DNA from: Candidatus Methanomethylophilaceae archaeon
Lineage (GTDB): Archaea > Thermoplasmatota > Thermoplasmata > Methanomassiliicoccales > Methanomethylophilaceae
Direction: 5' to 3'
DNA: 64,000 bases
Assembly (NCBI GenBank): GCA_016297775.1
Contig: JAEDGA010000002.1
Location: 1-64,000 of the forward strand
Part shown: positions 35,319-44,180 of the stretch, in pieces
Layout: each line of letters begins with the position of its first letter
Position numbering within the stretch: position 1 is the stretch's first letter
The notes under the pieces: model-generated
What the model was told of the DNA's origin: nothing
The model's database searches: none
What the model saw: the letters and a program-made list of their open reading frames with translations, nothing else
Made by a program: the position numbers and the translations under genes

Positions 35319-36419
35319 TCACAGCAGTATGCGCTTACGGTACGCTATGCTCGCCTCGGTGACGGATTTCAGGTTATCATCGTCCACCCTGTACACGTCC
35401 GGAAGCTTCTTGGGGAACTGTGCCAGGAAACTGTTCATCAGATTCCTGTCCGCACAGGGGCGTGACTTCAGGTCATCGTGGTTCCAGTGCTCGATCATCT
35501 CGTAGACCGACTCGATACCGCCGTTGTAGAACTCCATGGACAGCAATGCCACCGTGATGGGGTTCTCGTCGATTATGGCCACGTTGGAACCGCGTACCGC
35601 GTATTCGTTGCCGTTGAAGGATATCGACAGTCCGTCGCTGTCACGTACCAGGTCCATCGCGGGATAGTCGGAATCGTCGCATCCGACTATGATGGTGGAC
35701 CCCATCTCGATCTCCTTCTTCCTGCACAGTTCCAGCACGGCATACGCCTTCTCGTTGCCGGCGATGGAGACGGACTTCTTCAGTTCGTCCATGAAGTCCA
35801 TCTTCTCTATCTTCTTGAAGAACTCATCATCGACGAAATCCATCAGCTTGGAATCGTACTTGTTGAGATATCTGCTCTCGGTGATGGAATAGTGTTCCTC
35901 ATAGAGTCTGGCATTAACCAGTTTGTCCGCTATCGACCTCAGCACCCTGGCATCCTGTCTCCCGACCTTTATCGAATCGAAGGAGAACATGTTGCAGCTG
36001 ATGTTGGACAAGGGTATGTCCGAACCCGCACCTATGCTCAGAAGGGAGTGTTCGTAGGATTCGGAGGAGATGAAGGTGGGCATCTGCGCGGACAGATATC
36101 TCATGACCTTCTGTGAATCCGGCATCATGGTGGTGGCCTGTCTGCAGAACTCGTATGCGGCGCCGTCGGTGATTCCGCCGGCCTTGAGGAACGGTACGAC
36201 CCATCTGTTCACCAGACCGGCGTTCCCGGTATCCTTTCCCAATGCGTATATGGCCAAGGTGTCGTACCTGGACAGGACGTCGTACAGCCTGCCGCCGCTC
36301 CTCACATATCTGGCACAGAGGTCCCTGACGGGATTGGAACGTGTGATGAAACCGTGATCGGAGCATATGAACTGCGTCTCCTCGGCCAGACCGAGTTCCG
36401 CCATGTGGTCGTATTCCAT
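35319..36419 (-). CDS. HAD-like protein of the COG4030 (EhaR-related) type
   Basis: 366 residues. The order and wording of blocks (GGRLYDVLSRYDTLA, WVVPFLKAGG, SYEHSLLSIG, the late TIIVGCDDSDYPAM) resemble the archaeal COG4030 phosphatase-like family, one member of which is named energy-converting hydrogenase A subunit R. The nucleophile loop, DxD in active HAD enzymes, reads CSDHGF here, so activity is doubtful. No eha genes are nearby. It is paired with the formyltransferase gene upstream, whose stop lies just before the ATG at 36419. Confidence 0.6.
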   Translation of the reverse strand: MEYDHMAELGLAEETQFICSDHGFITRSNPVRDLCARYVRSGGRLYDVLSRYDTLAIYALGKDTGNAGLVNRWVVPFLKAGGITDGAAYEFCRQATTMMPDSQKVMRYLSAQMPTFISSESYEHSLLSIGAGSDIPLSNISCNMFSFDSIKVGRQDARVLRSIADKLVNARLYEEHYSITESRYLNKYDSKLMDFVDDEFFKKIEKMDFMDELKKSVSIAGNEKAYAVLELCRKKEIEMGSTIIVGCDDSDYPAMDLVRDSDGLSISFNGNEYAVRGSNVAIIDENPITVALLSMEFYNGGIESVYEMIEHWNHDDLKSRPCADRNLMNSFLAQFPKKLPDVYRVDDDNLKSVTEASIAYRKRILL

Positions 36420-36421
36420 GA

Positions 36422-37243
36422 TCAAACACCGATAGAAGCGTCTACGTTCGCGGAGATATCGAATGCCGATTCCAGCCTCTCCCCGCGGACCACCAGCTGT
36501 TTGTCCTTTATGCAGACGTTGCCGTCCGCGAACTGCCTTATCGTCTCCACGATGAGTGGGAGTTCGCGCCTGGCACCGTCCTCTCTGATCTTCCTGAACA
36601 GGGGTTCCTCCGCACCCTCATCCCTGATGACCGCGTCCAATCCCTTCTCGGCGATCTTGGCGTGAATGTCATCCCAGAGCGTGTCGTAACCTTCTCCGCG
36701 TATCGGGAACCTGCAGAACGTTAGAGGCGCTCCGCGGTCCCACTCCGGCGTGCAGATATGGAGCATGGCGCCCTGTTCATCCGCATCCTCGCGGATGAGC
36801 TGCCAGATGACCTCCTGCCAGGTGCCCTTCGGTCCATCGGGGAGTGCGGGGTGAAGGTTCAACATATCGTATTCCATGCAGGTCTCGTCGTCCATCCATA
36901 ACATGTATCCGGCAAGGATACCCAGATCCATCCCGTAACCGGACGTGGCCGCACGGAGCTCCTTGCCATACTCGTCCCTCCATGCCTTCTGATCGGTGTC
37001 CCAGAGGTCCGGTCTGAACTTCTTCCAGGACCTTGTGACCAACGGGATCCCGTAACCTTCCACCATGTCAAAGAACATCTTGCGCTGTTCCTTCCTGGGG
37101 TTGTTGTCCTCATCGTTGTCCCAGTTGCAGAAAACGAATGCGATCTCGATGTCGAGTCCCTTCTCCTTCTCCTCCATCACAGTACGAAGGAGGTTCCTGG
37201 AACCTGGGCCCCTCCCCGTGGAAAACCATCCGAGTCTCAACAT
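36422..37243 (-). CDS. PurN-like formyltransferase family protein
   Basis: 273 residues. RLGWFSTGRGPGSRNLL at the N-terminus and the catalytic-type NLHPALPDGPKGTW (near residue 130) resemble glycinamide ribonucleotide or related 10-formyl-tetrahydrofolate transferases; the canonical N-H-D set is only partly visible (N, H present). The substrate is unclear and the protein is longer than typical PurN. AAGGTGAG gives a strong ribosome site for ATG 37243. Forms a two-gene unit with the COG4030 gene. Confidence 0.65.
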   Translation of the reverse strand: MLRLGWFSTGRGPGSRNLLRTVMEEKEKGLDIEIAFVFCNWDNDEDNNPRKEQRKMFFDMVEGYGIPLVTRSWKKFRPDLWDTDQKAWRDEYGKELRAATSGYGMDLGILAGYMLWMDDETCMEYDMLNLHPALPDGPKGTWQEVIWQLIREDADEQGAMLHICTPEWDRGAPLTFCRFPIRGEGYDTLWDDIHAKIAEKGLDAVIRDEGAEEPLFRKIREDGARRELPLIVETIRQFADGNVCIKDKQLVVRGERLESAFDISANVDASIGV

Positions 37244-37313
37244 GATCTCACCTTGTCCACTGATATGAATAGGCAATATTTAGCGGATATCAATCCTGCA
37301 CCGCCACGGTCCG

Positions 37314-37718
37314 TCAAACATCGAACACGACGGTCAGTTCGGGCACGGACGGGTCCACATGCATCATGTGATACGTTATCGCCTTGACCTCGGTCTTCGG
37401 GTGATGTCTGGACAGGTCCAAAGGCTCCCCCCAACCGCGTGCGGTCACGGTGTCACCGTCTATGGATACCTCGAAATCCGCAAATGCGAACACCTCCGCC
37501 TCCTCTATGAACAACACCTCGGACAGGAAATTGTAGAGGCGGGTCTCGTCATCGGCCCCGGTGACGGAGAACTCCTTCATCTCCTTCCGCTCCACGGCGG
37601 AAGGGTCCACGGTCTGATCCGAAAGGGCATATGCGGCATTGGCGAAGCATACATCCAATGTCGCACCTGTGCATCTTACCATGACATCAGCGGTGTGTTC
37701 CAGGAGCTCGTAGCGCAT
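37314..37718 (-). CDS. Archease
   Basis: 134 residues. Small factor that activates the RNA ligase RtcB in tRNA splicing and repair. YELLEHTADVMVRC at the N-terminus with the metal aspartate, LYNFLSEVLFIEE in the middle and the KAITYHMMHV near the end are diagnostic. rtcB is not in the window. The frame continues upstream antisense to the next gene but ATG 37718 gives the family start. Confidence 0.92.
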   Translation of the reverse strand: MRYELLEHTADVMVRCTGATLDVCFANAAYALSDQTVDPSAVERKEMKEFSVTGADDETRLYNFLSEVLFIEEAEVFAFADFEVSIDGDTVTARGWGEPLDLSRHHPKTEVKAITYHMMHVDPSVPELTVVFDV

Positions 37719-37793
37719 GATACGGGCATTCCCCTCGAAGATATACAATATTAGTGGCAAACCAATATTAAACCCGAGGACATTCGAAAAATC

Positions 37794-38600
37794 ATGCGTA
37801 TAACTATCGTCGGTTGCGGTTCCATCGGAACCAAACTCGCGGAAGCGGCCGATGCTATGGATGAGGTGAAGAGGATCTACCTCATCGATGTCGTCAGACC
37901 TCTCGCCGAAGAGCTTGCCAACAAACTGAACAAGGCGATCGTAGTCGATTCCGTTGAGGACGAACTCTATCACTGCGACCTCGTCATCGAGGCCGCATCA
38001 CAGGCCGCCGCTTCGGATGTCGTTTACAAGACCGTCAGCCGCGGTGTGGACATCATGCTCATGTCCGTCGGCGCACTGGTGGACGATGAGTTCAGGGAGA
38101 TGGTCTTCGAGAAGGCCAGACAGACAGATGCCAAGGTGTTCATCCCCTCCGGAGCACTGTCCGGTACGGACGGACTCAGATCCGCAAGCCTGGACGAGCT
38201 GGACGAGGTCGAGCTCATCACCAAGAAGGGACCCAAATCCCTTGCAGGCGTCGCATACGTCGAGCAGGAGGGTATCGATGTCAACTCCGTCACCGAGCCC
38301 ACGGTCATCTTCAGCGGAAGTGCCAGAGAGGCCGTCAAGGCGTTCCCCAAGAACATCAACGTCGCGGCCACCGTCAGTCTGCTCGGTATCGGATTCGACA
38401 GGACCAAGGTCACCATCGTCGTGGATCCCGAGGCCAAGAGCAACTCCCACGAGCTCATCGTCAAGGGAAAGTTCGGTACGATGAACTGCCACACCTACAA
38501 CGTACCGTCGCCCGACAACCCCAAGACCTCGTACCTCGCATCCCTCTCCGCGATATCCGCGCTCAAGAGGATCATCAGGAAGGAATGGATCGGTATCTGA
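37794..38600 (+). CDS. nadX: L-aspartate dehydrogenase
   Basis: 268 residues. Oxidises aspartate to iminoaspartate, the first step of NAD synthesis in many archaea. Rossmann motif ITIVGCGSIGTKLA at the N-terminus; VIEAASQAA, MSVGAL and PSGALSGTDGLRSA in order; C-terminal catalytic region with the NVAATVSLLGIGFDRTKV block. ATATTAAA about 27 bases upstream suggests a leaderless mRNA. Confidence 0.9.
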   Translation: MRITIVGCGSIGTKLAEAADAMDEVKRIYLIDVVRPLAEELANKLNKAIVVDSVEDELYHCDLVIEAASQAAASDVVYKTVSRGVDIMLMSVGALVDDEFREMVFEKARQTDAKVFIPSGALSGTDGLRSASLDELDEVELITKKGPKSLAGVAYVEQEGIDVNSVTEPTVIFSGSAREAVKAFPKNINVAATVSLLGIGFDRTKVTIVVDPEAKSNSHELIVKGKFGTMNCHTYNVPSPDNPKTSYLASLSAISALKRIIRKEWIGI

Positions 38601-38642
38601 GAAAAATAAACACTTAATCCGAGGGATGCGTTCCCCGTATCC

Positions 38643-39737
38643 ATGACAGACACACGCGCTGACAGGTTGGCGCAGAACTTCGCCGGCCAGATGGATGCAG
38701 TAGTGGTTATGAATGCGGGAGAACCGTTCCTCGACACCATGTTCTGGTACCTTACCGGTGCCACATCCGGTACCTTCGAAGGTGCACGCGCGGTCGTGAC
38801 CGCGGACGGAGAGCTCCACACATTCGTATCGATACTCGAAGAGGAGACTGCAAGATCCGCTTCCGGGATCGTGCACGTATACAATACGGACGCCGAACGC
38901 AAGGAACAGATGAAGGAGGTGCTCTCCGGTTGCGGAAGGGTCGGTGTCAACTTCTCTTCCACCGCATACGGCTCCGTGGAGTGGATGAAACCCATCCTGA
39001 GGGAAGGAGCGGAAATCGTCGATGCCTCCAAGGTCATGTCGGAGACCATCGCCGTAAAGGACGACAGGGAGATCGCACTCATAGAGAAGGCGTGTGCCAT
39101 ATCCTCGTCCGTTGCGAACTCTCTTCCGGACATGCTGGAAGAGGGTGTCACCGAAATGGATATCGCATCGGAGATGCACGTGCGCATGCTGAGACTCGGT
39201 GCCACCGGTCTCGCGTTCGACACCATCGCCGCATTCGGGGCACATTCCTCCGAACCACATTACAGCCCCGCGGACACCGTTCTGAAGAAGGGCGACACGG
39301 CACTGTTCGACTTCGGTGCCAAGTATAAGGGATACTGTTCAGACCTCACCAGGACCATATTCTTCGGAGAACCGGAACCCATACTGAAGCGGGCATACGA
39401 GGTCGTCAGACAGGCACAGCTCGCAGGTATCGCGGAGATGAGGGACGGTGCGGATGCATCCGCTCCCGACCTGGCCGCCAGGAAGGTCATCGAGGAGTCC
39501 GAGTTCAAGGGCAGGTTCATACACTCGTTCGGACACGGCATCGGGATGAACATCCACGAACCCATCTACGTCTCACCGAAGTCCCAGCAGAAGCTTCGCG
39601 CAGGTAATGTGGTATCCGCGGAACCGGGCGTGTACATCCCCGGGATCGGCGGGATAAGGATCGAGGACACCGTCCTGATAACCGAGAACGGATGCCGCGT
39701 GCTGACGGACTACGACCACGGATTCACCGTGGTCTGA
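38643..39737 (+). CDS. M24 family metallopeptidase (Xaa-Pro dipeptidase type)
   Basis: 364 residues. N-terminal creatinase-like domain to about residue 130, then the pita-bread domain with two-metal ligands in LFDFGAKYKGYCSDLTRT (two Asp), SFGHGIGMNIHE (His), EPGVY (Glu) and IRIEDTVL (Glu). Cytosolic dipeptidase cutting before or after proline; exact specificity not visible from sequence. Confidence 0.9.
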   Translation: MTDTRADRLAQNFAGQMDAVVVMNAGEPFLDTMFWYLTGATSGTFEGARAVVTADGELHTFVSILEEETARSASGIVHVYNTDAERKEQMKEVLSGCGRVGVNFSSTAYGSVEWMKPILREGAEIVDASKVMSETIAVKDDREIALIEKACAISSSVANSLPDMLEEGVTEMDIASEMHVRMLRLGATGLAFDTIAAFGAHSSEPHYSPADTVLKKGDTALFDFGAKYKGYCSDLTRTIFFGEPEPILKRAYEVVRQAQLAGIAEMRDGADASAPDLAARKVIEESEFKGRFIHSFGHGIGMNIHEPIYVSPKSQQKLRAGNVVSAEPGVYIPGIGGIRIEDTVLITENGCRVLTDYDHGFTVV

Positions 39738-40115
39738 TCAGAACGCACGTTCGATCCTGATGGACTGCCGGTCACCGGCATCCTCAAGGCCCGAACAATC
39801 CCCTTTCACATGACCCAGTCTGATGACGGGTTGAGGGGATACGGGCCTTCCGTCCGAACCGCTGAGCGGCGTCGGACCGTAGAAGATACAGAGCGCATCG
39901 GCCTTGGGCCAATACGCGATGTCCCCCTTCTCCAACTGTGTCACCTGTTCCCCTTCGATGCCGCAGTCCAACGGACACTCGAAATATATCATCGAACCGA
40001 ACATGTTGATGGAGAACTTCTTGGGAAGGGAGAGCCAGATGGTGTCGGACATGAGACTGTCGTCGAGCTCGGCCTCGTAATCGCCGGCCCTGGACCTGAT
40101 GAGTATCTTGCTCAT
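39738..40115 (-). CDS. Cyclophilin-like fold protein (TM1367 type)
   Basis: 125 residues. The pattern KGDIAYWPKADALCIFYGPTPLSG with a following P-x-IRLGHV is that of the small cyclophilin-like family (TM1367), of unknown function and without evident prolyl isomerase residues. ATG 40115. It directly precedes the end of M24 on the other strand and follows ilvC by 20 bases on the same strand, so it may ride on the ilv transcript. Confidence 0.7.
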   Translation of the reverse strand: MSKILIRSRAGDYEAELDDSLMSDTIWLSLPKKFSINMFGSMIYFECPLDCGIEGEQVTQLEKGDIAYWPKADALCIFYGPTPLSGSDGRPVSPQPVIRLGHVKGDCSGLEDAGDRQSIRIERAF

Positions 40116-40135
40116 TCCGACACCATCCTTCGGGT

Positions 40136-41134
40136 TTACTGCTTCTTCCTCTCGAAGAGGGCCCTGATCTCCTTTCCGACGGTCTCGAGCTGGAGTTCGG
40201 ACTCTTTCTTCTCCATCGCCTTGAGGTCCTTCAGACCGTTGTTCCAGTCGGCTCTCCACTCGTCCTTGAACTTTCCGGTCTCGATGTCGTTGAGGATGGA
40301 TTTCATTCCGTCCATGGACTCCTTGGTGATGACACGATCCCTTCTGGTGAGACCTCCATACTCCGCGGTGTTGGATACGACGTACCACATCTTCTCGAAT
40401 CCGCCTGCGTTGATGAGATCGGTGATGAGCTTGGTCTCGTGGAGGACCTCGAAGTATGCCATCTGCGGGGGGTAACCTGCATCGACGAGGGTCTGGAATC
40501 CTGCCTTGATCATGGCGGTGAGACCTCCGCAGAGGACTGCCTGCTCACCGAAGAGATCGGTCATGGTCTCGTTGTCGAAGGTGGTCTCGAAGACTCCCGC
40601 CCTGGTGGAACCGAGTCCCTTTGCAAGGGCGAGTGCGGTCTGCTTGGCGTTTCCGGTGTAATCCTGGTGGACACAGATGAGTGCGGGGACTCCGAATCCC
40701 TCGAGGAAGACGAGCCTCTCCATGTCTCCGGGGGCCTTGGGGGCCATCATGATGACGTCGACATCGGTCGGGGGCTCGATGAGCTTGAATGTGATGGCGA
40801 ATCCGTGTGCGAACTCGAGTGCGGCTCCCTTCTTGAGATTGGGTGCGACCTGCTCCTTGTAGATATCGGGCTGCACCTCGTCGGGGAGGAGCATCATGAC
40901 GACGTCGGCATCCTTGACCGCGTCGGGGATCTCCGCGACCTTGAGTCCGTCCTCCTTGGCCTTGTTCCAGGACTTTCCGTCCTTCCTGGCACCTACGGTC
41001 ACGTCAAGTCCGGAATCGTGGAAACAGAGGGCCTGTGCCCTTCCCTGCGCTCCGTATCCGAGGACTGCGATCTTCTTTCCCATGAGGACGTTGATGTCCA
41101 CATCCGCGTCGTGATAAATCTTCATTGATGCCAT
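40136..41134 (-). CDS. ilvC: Ketol-acid reductoisomerase
   Basis: 332 residues, class I. Second step of valine/isoleucine synthesis: NADPH-dependent isomerisation and reduction of acetolactate. IAVLGYGAQGRAQALCFHDSG is the nucleotide-binding loop; LEFAHGFAI, MAPKAPG and DLFGEQAVLCGG carry the Mg/substrate residues. AAAGGTGC precedes ATG 41134. Downstream of ilvB. Confidence 0.97.
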   Translation of the reverse strand: MASMKIYHDADVDINVLMGKKIAVLGYGAQGRAQALCFHDSGLDVTVGARKDGKSWNKAKEDGLKVAEIPDAVKDADVVMMLLPDEVQPDIYKEQVAPNLKKGAALEFAHGFAITFKLIEPPTDVDVIMMAPKAPGDMERLVFLEGFGVPALICVHQDYTGNAKQTALALAKGLGSTRAGVFETTFDNETMTDLFGEQAVLCGGLTAMIKAGFQTLVDAGYPPQMAYFEVLHETKLITDLINAGGFEKMWYVVSNTAEYGGLTRRDRVITKESMDGMKSILNDIETGKFKDEWRADWNNGLKDLKAMEKKESELQLETVGKEIRALFERKKQ

Positions 41135-41269
41135 TTCTGCACCTTTCCTTGACATTGTTATCCTCATGTTGCTTTTATAAGTAACGCGCGCACGCGAAAT
41201 ATGTTCGGACATTGCTTCGATATCCGTAACAAAAGAGGAGGTTTGGAAAAGGGGTTTCCGGGATCCGCA

Positions 41270-42940
41270 TCAGTACATGCAGCGTCCCCTGACCATCTGC
41301 TGTGCAGGGTTGTTGGGGATCATCGGGAGCATGTCCTCTTCCGGATCGCAGAGGATGTCCACGAGACAGGGTCTGTCGCATTCGAACGCCTGTCTGAGAG
41401 CGTCCGCGATCTCCCCCGGCCTCTCCACCCTGATCCCCTTGGCACCGAAGGACTCGGCGAGCTTGACGAAATCAGGGTTGGAATCGTAGAGCTTGGTGGA
41501 TGAGTATCTCTTGTCCCAGAACAGCTTCTGCCACTGCCTGACCATGCCCAGCCACCCGTTGTTGAGCAGACAGATGACGACGGGGAGATCCTCCGCGACC
41601 GCGGTGGCAAGCTCCTGTACGACCATCAGCAGACCTCCATCGCCGGTGATGGTCATGACCTTCTTCTCGGGACATGCGACCTTGGCACCCAGTGCAGAGG
41701 GCAATCCGAATCCCATGGTACCGAGACTTCCGGATGAGATGAACTGTCTGGGTCTCTTTATCTTGAGGTGGTGCATCGCCCACATCTGGTTCTGACCGAC
41801 GTCGGTTGTGATGATCATGTCGTCGTCGAGGATCTTGTTGATCTCATGCATGACCTTCTGAGGTGCGATGGGCTGGTTGTCCAGATCTATGTTGCATGCG
41901 GAGCATCTGGATTTGAATCCGGCGACCTGTACGCCCCACTCCTCGCAAGGGGAGAACTGACCCAGCTGACGGATGAACTCTCCGATGGCGTCCCTGAGGT
42001 CGGCGCGTATGTTGAGAGTCGCAGGGGTGCGCTTGTCGAACTCCGTGGAATCGATGTCCACATGGATGACCTTGCATGCGGGTGCGATCTCGGTGCGCTT
42101 GCTGTACGTCCTGTCGGAGAACCTGGCTCCGAGTGCGATCAGCAGATCCGCATTCTTCACCGCGTCGAGGGCGGACATCCTTCCATGCATACCCAACGGA
42201 CCGAGGGCCAGAGGGTGATCGTCCGGGATGCATCCGATACCCATCATCGGTGTGATGACGGGGGCTCCGATGAGCTCCGCCAGCCTTACGAGGTCATCGC
42301 TGGTGTCCGAACCGATGATACCTCCGCCGGCCAGTATGACCGGGCGCCTGGCCTGTCTGATCAGCTCCACGGCCGCGGGGACCATGGAGAGATCGCTGGG
42401 CCTGGATCCGGGGTTGAAACTGCAGGTGAGAAGTCCCTCGTCGATATCGGAGTTTATCGAATCGATGGGGAGATCCACGTGAACGGGTCCGGGGCGTCCG
42501 AGGGTGGCCAACTTCCATCCCTCGTCGATCGCCTTGGGGAGCTGGGACAGTTCCAGGACCCTGTAGTTGTACTTGGTGACGGGCATCATGAGACTGAACG
42601 CATCCACTTCCTGGAATGCACCCATACCCAGTACGCTGGATGCCACCTGTCCGGTGAGGACCATCATGGGAACGGAGTCCGCATATGCCGTTGCGACACC
42701 GGTCACGAGGTTGGTTGCTCCGGGTCCGCTGGTGGCGAGACACACTCCCGTCCTGCCGCTCGCCCTGGTGAATCCGTCTGCCATGTGCGCGGCACACTGC
42801 TCGTGACGAACCAAGACGTTCTCGACGGATGAGTCGATGATCTCATCGAAAATAGGGATGACCTGTCCACCGGGGTAGCCGAAGATCTTCTCCACCCCCC
42901 TGTCCGCCAACATCTTGAGCAGTGCTTTTGAGCCTTTCAT
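41270..42940 (-). CDS. ilvB: Acetolactate synthase, large subunit
   Basis: 556 residues. ThDP- and FAD-dependent condensation of pyruvate to acetolactate (or acetohydroxybutyrate). FGYPGGQVIPIFDE at the N-terminus with the catalytic glutamate in RHEQCAAHMADG, the FAD domain in the centre, and the ThDP motif GDGGLLMVVQEL with LLNNG near residue 445-470. No regulatory small subunit (ilvN/ilvH) lies between it and ilvC, where many methanogens keep it. Confidence 0.96.
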   Translation of the reverse strand: MKGSKALLKMLADRGVEKIFGYPGGQVIPIFDEIIDSSVENVLVRHEQCAAHMADGFTRASGRTGVCLATSGPGATNLVTGVATAYADSVPMMVLTGQVASSVLGMGAFQEVDAFSLMMPVTKYNYRVLELSQLPKAIDEGWKLATLGRPGPVHVDLPIDSINSDIDEGLLTCSFNPGSRPSDLSMVPAAVELIRQARRPVILAGGGIIGSDTSDDLVRLAELIGAPVITPMMGIGCIPDDHPLALGPLGMHGRMSALDAVKNADLLIALGARFSDRTYSKRTEIAPACKVIHVDIDSTEFDKRTPATLNIRADLRDAIGEFIRQLGQFSPCEEWGVQVAGFKSRCSACNIDLDNQPIAPQKVMHEINKILDDDMIITTDVGQNQMWAMHHLKIKRPRQFISSGSLGTMGFGLPSALGAKVACPEKKVMTITGDGGLLMVVQELATAVAEDLPVVICLLNNGWLGMVRQWQKLFWDKRYSSTKLYDSNPDFVKLAESFGAKGIRVERPGEIADALRQAFECDRPCLVDILCDPEEDMLPMIPNNPAQQMVRGRCMY

Positions 42941-43162
42941 TGAATTGCCTCTGATTCTTGGATTGTCGTCCTGTATAATAGTATTGCCTAAGATGGAGCA
43001 TCATTGTTAGGTTTATCCCATGAATACGGACCGTCCGGAGATACGATGGATATCCCGCGCGCATATCGTCGAACATGCCGTACGGACCGTACGGGATACC
43101 GGACCATGGCAACATTAATTACTGTGGCATCCCATGTTCTACCTATAATATAGGTGAGCCTG
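42941..43162. promoter_or_regulatory. Divergent ilvB / GAPDH promoter region
   Basis: Holds a minus-strand TATA element TATTATAC (42973-42980) for ilvB and a plus-strand ATTAATTA (about 43112-43119) for the GAPDH gene. Between them the ten-base word TACGGACCGT occurs twice (43025-43034 and 43081-43090). AGGTGAG at 43152-43158 is the GAPDH ribosome site. Confidence 0.5.
43078..43094. repeat. Tandem palindrome CCGTACGG-A-CCGTACGG, candidate operator
   Basis: Two perfect copies of the palindrome CCGTACGG separated by one base, about 20 bases upstream of the GAPDH TATA-like element. The symmetry and placement suit a dimeric regulator; no regulator is identified. Confidence 0.5.
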
Positions 43163-44170
43163 ATGAAGGTCAAGGTAGGAATCAACGGATACGGTACAAT
43201 CGGTAAGAGGGTCGCGACCGCGGTCAATCAGCAGGATGACATGGAGATCGTGGGAATAACCAAGACCCGCCCCACTTATGAAGCCAAGGATGCGGCCCGC
43301 CAGGGATACCCCATCTATGTTCCGGAGGAGAGCCTCGAGGCCTTCAAGGATGCGGGCATCCCCGTCGCAGGTACCGTGGACGATATGATCGCGGCAGCGG
43401 ACATCATCGTGGACTGCACTCCCGGAAAACTCGCCGAAGAGTACAAGGCGAAGTACGCCGCAGCAGGCAAGAAGGCCATATGGCAGGGAGGAGAGGACCA
43501 CGGACTCACCGGGATCTCCTTCAACGCCACAGCCAATTACAAGGAATCATGGGGAGCACAGTTCTCCCGTGTCGTATCCTGCAACACGACCGGACTCCTC
43601 AGGACACTCTTCCGCATCGACGAGAACTTCAGGATCAAGAACGCGTACGTCACCCTCATCAGGAGGAGCGCGGACCCCAACGACAGCAAGGCCGGACCCA
43701 TCAACGCCATAGAGCCTGTCGTCAAACTGCCCACTCACCACGGACCCGATGTGCAGAGCATCATGCCCTGGCTCAACATCAGCACCATGGCCGTCAAGGT
43801 CCCCACCACCCTCATGCACGTACACACCGTCGTCGTGGAGCTCGAGAAAGAAGCGACCACCGAAGAGGTCAAGGACGTCATCAGGAACTGCCCCCGTGTC
43901 AGGCTCGTCAAGAGCAAGGACGGAATCAAGTCCACCGCTCAGATCATGGACCTGGCACGCGAACTGGGACGCAGCCGCGGCGACATGTTCGAGATCGTCG
44001 TGTGGGAGGACGGCATCAAAGTCGTCGGCAACACCCTGTACTTCTACCAGGCAGTCAACCAGGAGAGCGACGTCATCCCCGAGAATGTCGACTGCATAAG
44101 GTCCATGTGCAAGCTCGAGGCGGACCCTGCGAAATCCATGGAGAAGACCGACAGGGCGATGGGCATCTGA
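43163..44170 (+). CDS. gap: Glyceraldehyde-3-phosphate dehydrogenase, archaeal type II
   Basis: 335 residues. NAD(P)-dependent step of gluconeogenesis/glycolysis. VGINGYGTIGKRVA at the N-terminus; catalytic cysteine in VVSCNTTGLLRT (near residue 140) with HHGPDVQSI later. This is the archaeal class, not the bacterial one. ATG 43163 follows AGGTGAG by four bases; a GTG at 43154 would overlap it. Ten bases before pgk, hence co-transcribed. Confidence 0.96.
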   Translation: MKVKVGINGYGTIGKRVATAVNQQDDMEIVGITKTRPTYEAKDAARQGYPIYVPEESLEAFKDAGIPVAGTVDDMIAAADIIVDCTPGKLAEEYKAKYAAAGKKAIWQGGEDHGLTGISFNATANYKESWGAQFSRVVSCNTTGLLRTLFRIDENFRIKNAYVTLIRRSADPNDSKAGPINAIEPVVKLPTHHGPDVQSIMPWLNISTMAVKVPTTLMHVHTVVVELEKEATTEEVKDVIRNCPRVRLVKSKDGIKSTAQIMDLARELGRSRGDMFEIVVWEDGIKVVGNTLYFYQAVNQESDVIPENVDCIRSMCKLEADPAKSMEKTDRAMGI

Positions 44171-44180
44171 GGGTGTTCGG

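Noticed and set aside
37998..39260. 420-codon minus-strand frame
   Set aside because: Antisense to aspartate dehydrogenase and the M24 peptidase, both certain.
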